From: Flexibacter flexilis DSM 6793
GTDB taxonomy: Bacteria > Bacteroidota > Bacteroidia > Cytophagales > Flexibacteraceae
NCBI RefSeq assembly: GCF_900112255.1
Contig: NZ_FOLE01000001.1
Location: forward strand, 744,001-808,000
Length of the DNA stretch: 64,000 bases
Direction of reading: 5' to 3'
Shown: positions 44,727-53,374 of the stretch, in pieces
Numbering within the stretch: the stretch's first letter is position 1
How the letters are laid out: the number at the start of each line of letters is the position of its first letter
Notes under the pieces: generated by a model
Databases searched by the model: none
Told to the model about the DNA's origin: nothing
The model's input: the letters and a program-made list of their open reading frames with translations, nothing else
Made by a program: the position numbers and the translations under genes

Positions 44727-44750
44727 GAATACAAATATTAGATTGGTAAA

Positions 44751-46232
44751 TTATTTATCAACGGGCATATAATCGAAGTTGTTGGAGTTAGTGGCTTTTT
44801 TCTCTAAAGCCGTGCGCCAATCTGTATTTTTAAACTCTCCGATAGCCGTCGAATGAAGTAGTTTGTAATTGTTGTTACCCAAACTCGTTTGCACAAACGC
44901 AAATTCTACATTGGTCTGGTTTCTTTCTTCAATGGCATAATAATACCAAACTTCGTAAGGCGGCAAACTACTGATTTCCAAATGAGAAGTGCGTTTTCTG
45001 TCCGTAAATTCATTCTCGATTTGGTTAGGTGGGCCATGTTTCAAAAATATGCGACCTCTGTCCGTTTCGTAGGCTTTCATGGTTTTGGTGCTATATTTTT
45101 CTTCGGCTACGGCGATGCGTTGTGCGTATTCGATAAAAGCTTTAGTTGGACTTTCTGGGTTGCGACGGCGGAAAAAATCGTACAAATATTTGCGTTGTGC
45201 CACTACATTCCCGCCGTTAGACAGCGCGATAATACTCGCATTTTCTTGACGGTTGGCCAGTGGCTCTAGGGCTCGCAAATAATCTTTCAAGTCCTCAGGT
45301 TTTAATTTGGAAGTAAAATCTTCGCCATAATTTACATTTGTTCCGCTCACCGATTCGCTATTGGCGGCAATGTCCAAACCTGCGTCAGCTTTGGGGTTGC
45401 TACGTTGGAAAAACTTGCTTTGCTGTACCAACATTTTACGATTGCCATCAATAATTTCTACCACCAAATCATAGTTGCCAGAAGGTAGATTGCTCACGTC
45501 CAATGTCCCAAAAAATACATTGGTAGCTTGAGCCTTTTTGTACAAAATACGGGTAAGTTCAGGAATGTTTTTATATGTGCCATTTTTACGCACAGCATAA
45601 GCCAACGCAAAAGAGGCTGTATCGCCAAGCACTTTGGTAGCATTATAAAGCTCCACAAAAAACGAAATTTGATGCTGCTTGGCAGGATAAAAGCCTTGTA
45701 CCTGAGGCCAAAGCTCCATGCCATGTTTTACGATTACGCTTTTTGCCGTTGCTTTTTCGTATTTATCCAAAAGCTGTATATCACTGAAATTCAGATTTTT
45801 ATTATTGAAATTCAATTCAACGGGCAATTGTGCGCGTAGCGCAGCAGTATCGTGGCTGTTCGGGTCGGAAGCAAGCAAATGCAACGTGAATTTTCCGTTG
45901 GGCAACGGAATACGTTTGATAGTATTAAGTAAGTTCTTTTTGAAAGAAAGCGTATCGGCAGCCGTAGGCGTGGTCATTTCAAATTTGTCGGCAAAAAACG
46001 TGCGACTGCTGTCTTGCACCCACACCGCAACATTTACTTTTCCCTGAAATTGCTTTTTGGCATCAGGTTTCAGCCGAAGTGTAGCTGCATCAAATTGCAA
46101 ATACACTTCCAGTAGATTCTGAGTCGAATCCAGCCGAAAACGTGAGTAATTCAGCGTTGCAGAAAGGCGTTGAGCTTGCACCGAACCCATCAGTAACACG
46201 CCCAAGGCAAGCAACAAATATCTTTTTCTCAT
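44751..46232 (-). CDS. Exported GWxTD-domain protein
   Basis: A 493-residue protein with a signal peptide (MRKRYLLLALGVLLMGSVQA). The N-terminal two thirds are beta-rich (LSATLNYSRFRLDS..., FTLHLLASDPN). The last third is a GWxTD domain, recognised by GRIFLKHGPPNQIENEF and YEVWYYYAIEERNQTNVEFAFVQ. The family is frequent in Bacteroidota, Acidobacteria and related groups, but its biochemical role is not known. It heads an operon with tsaB and merR and has one of the best promoters in the window. Confidence 0.88.
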   Translation of the reverse strand: MRKRYLLLALGVLLMGSVQAQRLSATLNYSRFRLDSTQNLLEVYLQFDAATLRLKPDAKKQFQGKVNVAVWVQDSSRTFFADKFEMTTPTAADTLSFKKNLLNTIKRIPLPNGKFTLHLLASDPNSHDTAALRAQLPVELNFNNKNLNFSDIQLLDKYEKATAKSVIVKHGMELWPQVQGFYPAKQHQISFFVELYNATKVLGDTASFALAYAVRKNGTYKNIPELTRILYKKAQATNVFFGTLDVSNLPSGNYDLVVEIIDGNRKMLVQQSKFFQRSNPKADAGLDIAANSESVSGTNVNYGEDFTSKLKPEDLKDYLRALEPLANRQENASIIALSNGGNVVAQRKYLYDFFRRRNPESPTKAFIEYAQRIAVAEEKYSTKTMKAYETDRGRIFLKHGPPNQIENEFTDRKRTSHLEISSLPPYEVWYYYAIEERNQTNVEFAFVQTSLGNNNYKLLHSTAIGEFKNTDWRTALEKKATNSNNFDYMPVDK

Positions 46233-46271
46233 AAGCTAAGTTTTTTTGAATAAAAGGTTTTTTCCTGCAAA

Positions 46272-46303
46272 CAAAGGTACAGCATTTGGATAGGCCACGC
46301 AAA
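46272..46303 (-). promoter_or_regulatory. Canonical promoter of the GWxTD-tsaB-merR operon
   Basis: On the minus strand TTTG at 46303-46300, a 20-base spacer and TACCTTTG at 46279-46272 match the consensus exactly. The predicted start is about 33 bases before the ATG at 46232. Confidence 0.78.
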
Positions 46304-46362
46304 AATGCAGTCATAAATTAGTCCTACTATTTCATTTTACCCAAACCCTCCTTCCCTATCCT

Positions 46363-46398
46363 TTTGCGCAAGAGTCTGACCTTTTTTTGCTACTTTCG
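46363..46398 (+). promoter_or_regulatory. Probable promoter for ruvB
   Basis: TTTG at 46363-46366 and TACTTTCG at 46391-46398 (one mismatch to TAnnTTTG) are spaced by 24 bases. They lie about 70 bases before the ruvB ATG. Confidence 0.42.
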
Positions 46399-46466
46399 CG
46401 TTAAAGAATCAAAAACAAATTGGTCTGTTAAGAGTGTTTTTGATTGGCACAAAGCCCTAAATTACT

Positions 46467-47498
46467 ATGCGTGAAGATTATTTGAACGGCAATAAAGATT
46501 CGCTTTCCAACAGCGACCGCGAGATAGAAAAAGCCTTGCGCCCATTGAGTTTTGAGGACTTTGCGGGGCAAGACAAAATTTTGGAGAATCTAAAAATATT
46601 TGTGGCTGCAGCGCGGCTGCGTGGCGAAGCTCTCGACCACGTGCTACTGCATGGCCCTCCAGGCTTGGGCAAAACCACGCTTTCTAACATCGTGGCCAAT
46701 GAGTTGGGTTCGGGTATCAAAATTACGTCGGGGCCAGTGTTGGACAAACCCAGCGATTTGGCGGGGCTACTCACCAACTTGGACACCAACGACGTTTTGT
46801 TTATCGACGAAATTCACCGCCTCAATCCCATTGTGGAAGAATACTTGTATTCGGCAATGGAAGATTACAAAATTGATATTATGCTCGATTCGGGTCCAAA
46901 TGCGCGAAGCGTCCAAATCGGTCTGAATCCGTTTACGCTCATCGGCGCAACGACCCGCGCAGGAATGCTTACCTCGCCATTGCGTGCGCGTTTTGGGATT
47001 AATTGCCGTTTGGAATATTATGATGCTAAATTACTGACTACCATCGTGATGCGTTCGTGCCACATACTCGGTACGCCCGTAGATGAAGAAGCCGCCTACG
47101 AAATTGCGCGTCGCAGCAGAGGCACGCCACGTATTGCCAACAACTTGTTGCGCCGCACACGCGATTTTGCGCAAATCAAAGGCACTGGCCGCATTACGTT
47201 GGCCATCGCGCAAATGGCTCTAAAGGCTTTGGACGTGGACGAATACGGCTTGGACGAAATGGACTTGCGGATTTTGCGCACCATTATTCACAAATTTAAA
47301 GGCGGCCCTGTCGGGATTACAACCATCGCTACGGCCTGCGGCGAAGAGGGCGAAACCATCGAGGAAGTATATGAACCATTTCTTATACAAGAAGGATTTA
47401 TCAAACGCACGCAGCGAGGCCGCGAAGTAACCGAAAAAGCCTACAAACATTTGGGATTGGCTTCGCCCAACCAAACAGGTACGCTTTTTGAAGGCTAA
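46467..47498 (+). CDS. ruvB: Holliday junction branch migration DNA helicase RuvB
   Basis: AAA+ motor that drives branch migration with RuvA. It has 343 residues. [18 protein letters not shown] leads into Walker A (GPPGLGKT), Walker B (LFIDEIHRL) and sensor 1 ([20 protein letters not shown]). The winged-helix C-terminus includes [24 protein letters not shown]. All are canonical. ruvA is not in the window, as is usual for Bacteroidota. A lipoprotein gene follows 21 bases later. Confidence 0.98.
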   Translation: MREDYLNGNKDSLSNSDREIEKALRPLSFEDFAGQDKILENLKIFVAAARLRGEALDHVLLHGPPGLGKTTLSNIVANELGSGIKITSGPVLDKPSDLAGLLTNLDTNDVLFIDEIHRLNPIVEEYLYSAMEDYKIDIMLDSGPNARSVQIGLNPFTLIGATTRAGMLTSPLRARFGINCRLEYYDAKLLTTIVMRSCHILGTPVDEEAAYEIARRSRGTPRIANNLLRRTRDFAQIKGTGRITLAIAQMALKALDVDEYGLDEMDLRILRTIIHKFKGGPVGITTIATACGEEGETIEEVYEPFLIQEGFIKRTQRGREVTEKAYKHLGLASPNQTGTLFEG

Positions 47499-47519
47499 TT
47501 GCTTTTTAAGTTTTTTTGT

Positions 47520-48341
47520 ATGAATATCGTTACAGGCAAAAGCCTTTTATTCTGTGTTTCAATATTTTGTGGTGGATTAAATATGGTAGCTTGTAAGTCG
47601 GCGCGGCAGCACAGCACGCCAACAACTGCCCCAGTGCAAGCGGTAAATGCTCCGAGCAGCAACCCAGACGCGGCGCGGACTTCGGTGCTAAACGTGCAAA
47701 AATTGCCGTTTCATTATCTTTCTACCAAACTAAAAATTAGGTACGAAGACGAGGCCAGCAGCTTTAGCGCGACGGCCAGCATCAGGGCGGCGCAGGATAG
47801 TTTGTTGTGGGTTTCGGTACAAAAATTAGGCATTGAATTTTTGCGTTGCCGCTTTACGCCCGACTCGGCACTAATCGCCGACCATTACAACCACACTTTT
47901 TATACTTGGGGCTATGCGGCACTGAGCAAAGAGTTAGGCGTAACGGTTAGCTATGATTTGTTGCAGGCCTTAGTGGTCGGCAACTTGCCCCAGCCGCACA
48001 CCCAAAGCGACAGCATAGCCAACGACAGCACCGTATTTCAGCCCGTCAATGACGATGTTTTTTGGAAAAATATCATTGCCAACACGCGCCCCAAACACTT
48101 ACTTTTGTCGGATACAGCGCGTAAAAGCGAACTTTCGGTAGCTCTTTCGAGTTGGCAAACTACGCCTCAAAACGTAAATTTTGCTTTGCAGAAAAATATA
48201 CACCTACAATACCAAACCCAAAGCCTTGACACCGACCACACGTATTTGCAGTTGGAGCATACGCGGTTAGAGTGGCCAAGCCAATGCCCAGAATTTCCGT
48301 TCAAAGCCTATCCGAACTATAAGCAGGTGAAAAGTTTTTGA
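47520..48341 (+). CDS. DUF4292 family lipoprotein
   Basis: A 273-residue predicted lipoprotein, starting at the ATG at 47520. The signal region ends in NMVACKS, with a probable lipidated Cys near residue 24. The mature domain reads FHYLSTKLKIRYEDEASSFSATASIRAAQDSLLWVSVQKLGIEFLRCRFTPDS in two long segments, matching DUF4292, whose fold resembles lipoprotein-carrier LolA/LolB proteins. A role in outer-membrane lipoprotein handling is inferred from the fold, not shown. It is probably co-transcribed with ruvB. Confidence 0.82.
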   Translation: MNIVTGKSLLFCVSIFCGGLNMVACKSARQHSTPTTAPVQAVNAPSSNPDAARTSVLNVQKLPFHYLSTKLKIRYEDEASSFSATASIRAAQDSLLWVSVQKLGIEFLRCRFTPDSALIADHYNHTFYTWGYAALSKELGVTVSYDLLQALVVGNLPQPHTQSDSIANDSTVFQPVNDDVFWKNIIANTRPKHLLLSDTARKSELSVALSSWQTTPQNVNFALQKNIHLQYQTQSLDTDHTYLQLEHTRLEWPSQCPEFPFKAYPNYKQVKSF

Positions 48342-48367
48342 TTTTCACCTCCTCATCACATAAATTT

Positions 48368-48405
48368 CCCACATAGAGACGTATTGAAATACGCCTCTAT
48401 GTGGG
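48368..48405. repeat. Long imperfect palindrome, CCACATAG family
   Basis: An 11-bp perfect outer stem pairs 48368-48378 with 48395-48405, with an inner CGTAT/ATACG pairing around GAA. It follows the DUF4292 gene and precedes the stop of the convergent reductase gene by about 55 bases, so it could act as a terminator, but T tracts are absent. A related sequence starting CCACATAG lies at 53107-53134 with a differently sequenced but equally paired stem. Confidence 0.7.
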
Positions 48406-48461
48406 AGGATCACACTGCCATAATTATAATATGCACGGATGTGCGTATCTACCTGTCTGGA

Positions 48462-50654
48462 CTAATAACAATCTGTCAAAATTTGGTTGTTGTTTTTGTA
48501 ATATGCTACGTCGTGCGCGTTGCGAGATTTGAGCATTTGGTTAAGCATTGTTTCTACATCGCGTTGCATTGCCCACGAACCGCAAATCATGATTACGCCA
48601 CCGCGTGTCAACAAGTCAGCTACCAAATCAGTGTCTTTCTGCAACAAATCCATTACATATTTTGGGTCTTTTTCGCGCGAAAAAGCAAATTGATGCGTTT
48701 TTACTTGTGAGATATTTTGTTGCGCTGTGGCCATTTGCTGGTACTGTTGCACTAATGGCGTAGCGTGTCGGAATCCTGCGTATAAATATGCTTCGGTGTG
48801 CTTTTTGTTTTGGGCAATCATTCCCCAAAATGGCGCAATGCCCGTTCCGTTGGCAATCATGAGGACGGCGGGGGCAGCCTCAGGCCAATGAAACGCGACG
48901 TTACGCACCAAACGCGCGCGAAATGTGTCGCCGATTTTTAAATTATTCAAAAAACCTGAACCCAGTCCCGACTCATGCAGTTTAATAATCAACTGAATAT
49001 CACGGCCAATTTTGGCCACCGAATAGAGCCGTTCTTGTTGCTGGGGATAAATGGCCAGCAAATCGCCTGACTCGAACCGACTCCAAAACGGAGGGCGTAA
49101 AGTTAGGATAAATGTTTGGTCTTGTTCGGTAACTGTGGTTTTGGAAATGACGCGCAGCGTACGCAAATGCTTGGGTTTCTGAAAATAGGTGTCTTGATTC
49201 TGAGAAAGTGTTAGGTTAGTTGCTGCATTTAATGCTTTTACCCACGTTGTAAAATCCTGTGCGGATTTGTCATTGACGGTGTGTAATGGCAATAAAGCAT
49301 TTGCCCACGTTTGCCCTGCCAATAGTGTTTGAATTTCTTTGGCGTAACCACAAAAATCTGGATAGGCTTTTGAGCCAAAACCCACGATAGCAAAGTTAAT
49401 CGTTTGGTTTTGTGTTATTTGTGGTAGTAATGTAGCAAATTTTCGGGCATTGGAAGGGGCATCGCCCAACCCGTGTGTTGCTGCGAAAATAAGTAAATGC
49501 TTTGCCTTTGGGAAGGTCTGGTAATTGTTTAGGTCGGTAAGATGTACGTGCAAACCTGCCTGTAAAAGTTGCGTATGGATAGCGTTTGCAAATCGGCGTG
49601 TACTGCCATTTTCTGAACCTACTAACAAAATATATTCTGCTTCGGCGGCGGTGTAAGGATTGCGGACGCGTGTACGCAAACGGCGGTACGTCATAGCAAA
49701 ACCTGAGTACACAAAAAACAACATGTTGAGCGAAACCAAACCCAACACGACAGCCCATCCCAAATTAGTGCGGCCTGTGTGCAAGTCAAGGCTTAAATTT
49801 GCTAACATGGTGGTTTTGTTATAGAAAACTTGGCTTAGGATTTTGCCCGTAAACTGGTCTATTACTACTTCGCGGTCTTGGAGTTTGATGGTAAAATATT
49901 CCTCTGGGTCTGGGGCAAAAGGAAATTCGATGGATTGGACTTGCGCCCAGTTGATTGCCTTAAAACCTTCAAAATCGGCCATGTTTAAAGGCTTTTCGGG
50001 AGCATCTGAGGGCGGCGTAATGTTGTGTTTTATTTTTTCTTTGCCGAAAATTTCGAAACGTTCGGCTGACAAATACGAACCCGTAAGGGCAATCAGCAAA
50101 ATAGGGACAAGCAACAAACGACCTGCTGTAACATGATAATATTGCGCCCAACCGTCTTTGGGAATTTTGGCAAAAAATCGCTTTAACCCCTGCTGACGTT
50201 GCACGAACAACACCAAGCCCGACAACGTAATGAGCAGCAAACAAAACGAAGTGATGCCCACTATCAAACGACCCGTTTCGTGCAGAAACAAAGACCTGTG
50301 CAGTGCGGTAACCCATTGCACCCATTCGGCGGGTTTCTGGGCTTTGCCTAAAATTTGGCCTGTGCTTGGGTCAATGTAGGCGTTAATGTCGTTGCCGTCG
50401 GCATCTATGCCCTGAAGCGTAACTTGCTGATTGTGATTGATATTAATTTCCGTAATTTCGGGGTATGCCTTGCGCAAAATGGGCAGCGTTTGGGCAAGGG
50501 TCAGGTTTTGCAAATCATGCACACGCAAAGGCGACATTCTCTCTTGTGCTGCACTTACGGCCAACAGTGTACCTGTTAGCGAAACGATGAGCAAAAAAGC
50601 AAAAGAAAATGCCGCCAGTGTCAAATGCGCATATCGCCAAATGGATAAGGTCAT
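48462..50654 (-). CDS. PepSY-membrane / flavodoxin / FNR-type flavoprotein reductase
   Basis: A 730-residue inner-membrane oxidoreductase. Residues 1-330 are a PepSY-associated region with four main helices and conserved membrane histidines (TALHRSLFLHETGR, YYHVTAGR, LDLHTGR) suited to bind heme. Residues about 340-490 are a flavodoxin domain (LLVGSENGSTRRFANAIHTQL; FAATHGLGDAPSNARKF). The rest is a sulfite-reductase-type FAD/NAD(P)H module (ERLYSVAK; MIANGTGIAPFWGMI; MICGSWAMQRDV). The architecture moves electrons from cytoplasmic NAD(P)H through FAD, FMN and membrane heme to a periplasmic acceptor. It is last in an operon with ankyrin and DUF2271 genes. Confidence 0.9.
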   Translation of the reverse strand: MTLSIWRYAHLTLAAFSFAFLLIVSLTGTLLAVSAAQERMSPLRVHDLQNLTLAQTLPILRKAYPEITEININHNQQVTLQGIDADGNDINAYIDPSTGQILGKAQKPAEWVQWVTALHRSLFLHETGRLIVGITSFCLLLITLSGLVLFVQRQQGLKRFFAKIPKDGWAQYYHVTAGRLLLVPILLIALTGSYLSAERFEIFGKEKIKHNITPPSDAPEKPLNMADFEGFKAINWAQVQSIEFPFAPDPEEYFTIKLQDREVVIDQFTGKILSQVFYNKTTMLANLSLDLHTGRTNLGWAVVLGLVSLNMLFFVYSGFAMTYRRLRTRVRNPYTAAEAEYILLVGSENGSTRRFANAIHTQLLQAGLHVHLTDLNNYQTFPKAKHLLIFAATHGLGDAPSNARKFATLLPQITQNQTINFAIVGFGSKAYPDFCGYAKEIQTLLAGQTWANALLPLHTVNDKSAQDFTTWVKALNAATNLTLSQNQDTYFQKPKHLRTLRVISKTTVTEQDQTFILTLRPPFWSRFESGDLLAIYPQQQERLYSVAKIGRDIQLIIKLHESGLGSGFLNNLKIGDTFRARLVRNVAFHWPEAAPAVLMIANGTGIAPFWGMIAQNKKHTEAYLYAGFRHATPLVQQYQQMATAQQNISQVKTHQFAFSREKDPKYVMDLLQKDTDLVADLLTRGGVIMICGSWAMQRDVETMLNQMLKSRNAHDVAYYKNNNQILTDCY

Positions 50655-50669
50655 TTGTTAGACTAAAAA

Positions 50670-51152
50670 CTATTGTACTTTACTAAATTTCACGTAACGG
50701 ATATAACCTTTTCCGTCGGTTTTTTCGGCCATTGCCTCTGTGGTAAGGGGCATTTCCAAATCGTCAAGGTAATATTTTTGGTCTTCTACCGCCGACTCAA
50801 AACGAAGTTTGTAACCAGCGTTTACTTTCGCGTCTTCGATTTCCATTGTCGTAACGCTGCGGTCGCCCCCCGTTACCGACGCGCCTGTAATGGCACTAAT
50901 GTCTGTTGGTTTGTTTTTGTAAAACTTGTGCCACTCTTTGAGAGTGTTGTACCATCTTTTGTTGTCGCCCATCACATACAAAGTCTTTTCGTATTGTCCT
51001 TGTGGGTTGATAAGAGAAACAACAATGTACGCGCCTTCGCCCATGTAGTTGGACATCTGTAACATACATTTGTATTTGCTATTTTGGGCGTAAGTGCTTT
51101 GTAGGGAAGCGATTGTAAGCATTAAGCCCAGTATCAAGAATTTTAATTTCAT
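50670..51152 (-). CDS. DUF2271 periplasmic protein with a candidate flavinylation motif
   Basis: A 160-residue exported protein with a signal peptide (MKLKFLILGLMLTIASLQSTYA). The body matches DUF2271: YIVVSLINPQGQYEKTLYVMGDNKRWYNTLKEW followed by ISAITGASVTGG. The stretch TGASVT (T89-T94) fits the ApbE target pattern [S/T]GA[S/T]x[S/T], in which FMN is esterified to a Ser/Thr. The Asp that often precedes the motif is Ser here. With the reductase 15 bases downstream and apbE nearby, it is a likely covalent flavin carrier. That is inference. Confidence 0.82.
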   Translation of the reverse strand: MKLKFLILGLMLTIASLQSTYAQNSKYKCMLQMSNYMGEGAYIVVSLINPQGQYEKTLYVMGDNKRWYNTLKEWHKFYKNKPTDISAITGASVTGGDRSVTTMEIEDAKVNAGYKLRFESAVEDQKYYLDDLEMPLTTEAMAEKTDGKGYIRYVKFSKVQ

Positions 51153-51161
51153 TGTGTTTTA

Positions 51162-52661
51162 TTATTTTAAGAAATCAACAGATATGTTGTTTTTGGTTAG
51201 GAACTCATTTTCTTTGGCTAAGCGGTATGCAGTTTCATCAAAGTCCGTTTTGATGTCTTTCTTTGCGCCTATGGAAACCAAATATTTCAAAATGGTATCG
51301 TCTTTTGCTAATAACGCAGCTTTGTGCAGTGCTGTCATGCCCTCTTTATTTTTTGCGTTGAGGTCGATGCCTAAAGCTGCTATTTTCTGCAACAAAGCCA
51401 AATCGTTTTTGGCTACGGCCAAATGATACAGCGTATTTCCATCTTTTTGGGCTGCTGTTAGGTTAAAGCCTTTTTCTTGTAGCAATTTCATTTTTGCCTC
51501 AAAGAAATCGGGTAATGGTCTTCCGCCTTCGCCGCGTGCGCCTTGCGGTCTGTAGGACTGTAGCCAATAGTATGCCAAATTATTTCCGCTCTTGTCGGTG
51601 GCTTTTGTATCTGCACCGTTTTTAAGCAAGAACGCCACGACATCCGAAGAGCCATAACGCAAAGCAATGGCCAAAGCTGTTTCGCCTTTGTTGTTGGCGG
51701 CGTTGATGTTTTTGATTTTAGGCAAAAGGGTTTCCAAAGAACTCACTTCTTCGCCAGAAGCTGCGACCATCAAGGCGTTATTACCTTCTTTGTCTGCTTG
51801 GTTGGCCTCTACTCCTTTTTGCAAAAAGTATTTGATGATTTCGGTTTGATTGGGTTTGCGGGCTACCAAGTGCAAGACATTTTCGCCGTCTTTGGTCGTT
51901 ACGGTTGGTTTGATTTTTACTTCGTCCACTAAATACTGATAACTTTCGAGTGAGTTGGCACTACGGCGCGAACCTTCGGCAGCTACCAACAATGCGTTAT
52001 CCGAATGTTTTACGCCTTTTTCTTTTAGTGTTTTTAGCAACTTGATGTTTCCGTTACGGGCGGCATAATCAAATACGGTATAGCCGTTTTTGTCCACATC
52101 CTTTAGCGACAACCCTTTTGTTACTAAATAATTGGCCAGCGTTAAATCTTTGTCGGTGGCAATGGACAAATGCAAAAGTGTTGCGTCGTTCTTATATTTT
52201 TTCTTGGCATCAAGTCCTGCATTAAAGAAGGCTTCGTAAAGTGCGGGGTTTGTTTGTCCGACACCAGCGGCAAATACTAATGGTGTAGCCTCGTGGCTAT
52301 CTTCCAGATTGATGTCCGAACCTTTGCTAATAAGGTATTGTACCAATTCTACGTTGCCTTTATAGGCAGCCCAGTGCAAATAAATACGTGCGTCGTGCGT
52401 AATTTTGCTAATGCTGTTGCCTTGTTGGTCTATCAAGAACTTGATCGTTTCGATTGGCGCGCCGTTGTTGATGGCCAAGCAAACAGGATCGAAAGTGAAA
52501 GGATTAAAAGCGGAAGGGTTGTTACCTTTTGCAATTTCGGCTTTTACGGCTTCTACATTAGGGCTATTTTTCCAAAAGGCTTGGTCTAAAAGCGCGTTTT
52601 TTTGTTGGGCTTTTAGCGAGCTAAACGACAAGGCTAAAGCCAACACGAGTATTTTTTTCAT
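51162..52661 (-). CDS. Exported ankyrin-repeat protein
   Basis: A 499-residue protein with a signal peptide (MKKILVLALALSFSSLKAQ) and about ten to twelve ankyrin repeats, for example YLHWAAYKGNVELVQYLISKGSDINLED and NKEGMTALHKAALLAKDDTILKYLVSIGA. It has no catalytic motif, so it is a periplasmic scaffold or protein-interaction module. It heads the operon: 9 bases separate it from the DUF2271 gene. Comparable ankyrin genes next to redox enzymes occur in other bacteria, but the partner here is not known. Confidence 0.9.
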   Translation of the reverse strand: MKKILVLALALSFSSLKAQQKNALLDQAFWKNSPNVEAVKAEIAKGNNPSAFNPFTFDPVCLAINNGAPIETIKFLIDQQGNSISKITHDARIYLHWAAYKGNVELVQYLISKGSDINLEDSHEATPLVFAAGVGQTNPALYEAFFNAGLDAKKKYKNDATLLHLSIATDKDLTLANYLVTKGLSLKDVDKNGYTVFDYAARNGNIKLLKTLKEKGVKHSDNALLVAAEGSRRSANSLESYQYLVDEVKIKPTVTTKDGENVLHLVARKPNQTEIIKYFLQKGVEANQADKEGNNALMVAASGEEVSSLETLLPKIKNINAANNKGETALAIALRYGSSDVVAFLLKNGADTKATDKSGNNLAYYWLQSYRPQGARGEGGRPLPDFFEAKMKLLQEKGFNLTAAQKDGNTLYHLAVAKNDLALLQKIAALGIDLNAKNKEGMTALHKAALLAKDDTILKYLVSIGAKKDIKTDFDETAYRLAKENEFLTKNNISVDFLK

Positions 52662-53058
52662 AAAAAAGTTATAATTGAATATGGGTGTTTAGAATTAATA
52701 CAAATCTTTGATTAAACACCAGTGTAAACTATCTGCAATCACAGCGTGTTGGGGCTGGTTTGAGCGGCAAATATAAGGCTTATTTAGAATTAGTATAAAT
52801 AATTTTCAGAAAAATAAATAAAGGTTTGTTAGTTGGCTGGGAATTGTGTTCGAGATGTCACGCCTACGGCGTTAGTACGCCGAGCGTTATACTTTGCTAC
52901 AAAGATTTGAATCCTAACGGATTTTATTTTTGCCTTGCATTTGGCATTAGCTTAGAACCACCGTAAACCCTATTTAATTCCTGAAAACATTTGTCATAAA
53001 GCCTGTGTGTAAACTTTAATAACTGAAATAAAATAGGTTTATTGCATTGCATAATAAT

Positions 53059-53316
53059 TGCCATGCGTATCTTTTTTTTAATTGCACACATCTTTTCACA
53101 TCATCCCCACATAGCAACGCATTTCAATGCGTTGAATAATAATTGCCGTGTGTATGATATAACATCTTTGCAAAAAAACAATTCCACTCCTTTGGAGAGG
53201 TTAAGGGAGCTTTTAAATATATTCCTTATACTGCACTTTCAAAATAGACAACTAACAAATCAAAATAACTTACTGCACTTTCAAAATAGATAACTTTCTT
53301 GTACATACGCATGGCA
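53059..53316. repeat. Possible MITE-like block bounded by 12-bp inverted repeats
   Basis: TGCCATGCGTAT at 53059-53070 and its exact complement at 53305-53316 bound a 258-base AT-rich block. A degenerate inner copy (AATTGCCGTGTGTAT, 53141-53155) and a 9-bp hairpin (53115-53123 with 53126-53134) lie inside. There is no coding capacity. The size and ends resemble a miniature element, but no target-site duplication is obvious. Confidence 0.45.
53230..53294. repeat. Short direct repeat, 42-base period
   Basis: Two 23-base copies (53230-53252 and 53272-53294), differing at one base, are separated by 19 bases. Only two copies are present, so it is not a CRISPR array. Confidence 0.7.
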
Positions 53317-53374
53317 GTGCATATCATAAACATAACTAACATTCTAATTAAAGCATCATACTAAATAAAACTAA

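Larger units (their letters stand above)
52662..53374. other. 713-base gap with palindromes and repeats, no gene
   Basis: Between the divergent ankyrin and apbE genes. 52768-52775 reads TATATTTG on the minus strand, a possible -7 box for the ankyrin operon. 52906-52923 holds an AATCC-taac-GGATT palindrome, and GC-rich inverted segments lie near 52868-52895. From 53041 the sequence is a repeat-dense block described separately. A frame open from 53042 to 53293 starts with TTG and codes for repeat-derived sequence; I do not consider it a gene. Confidence 0.6.

Noticed and set aside
52900-52930. tRNA T-arm-like sequence (GATTTGAATCC)
   Set aside because: No acceptor stem, anticodon arm or CCA end could be placed around it; it is part of a short palindrome.
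53042-53293. 83-codon plus-strand ORF
   Set aside because: It starts with TTG, is made of the direct-repeat and palindrome block, and repeats the same peptide from the 23-base repeat.
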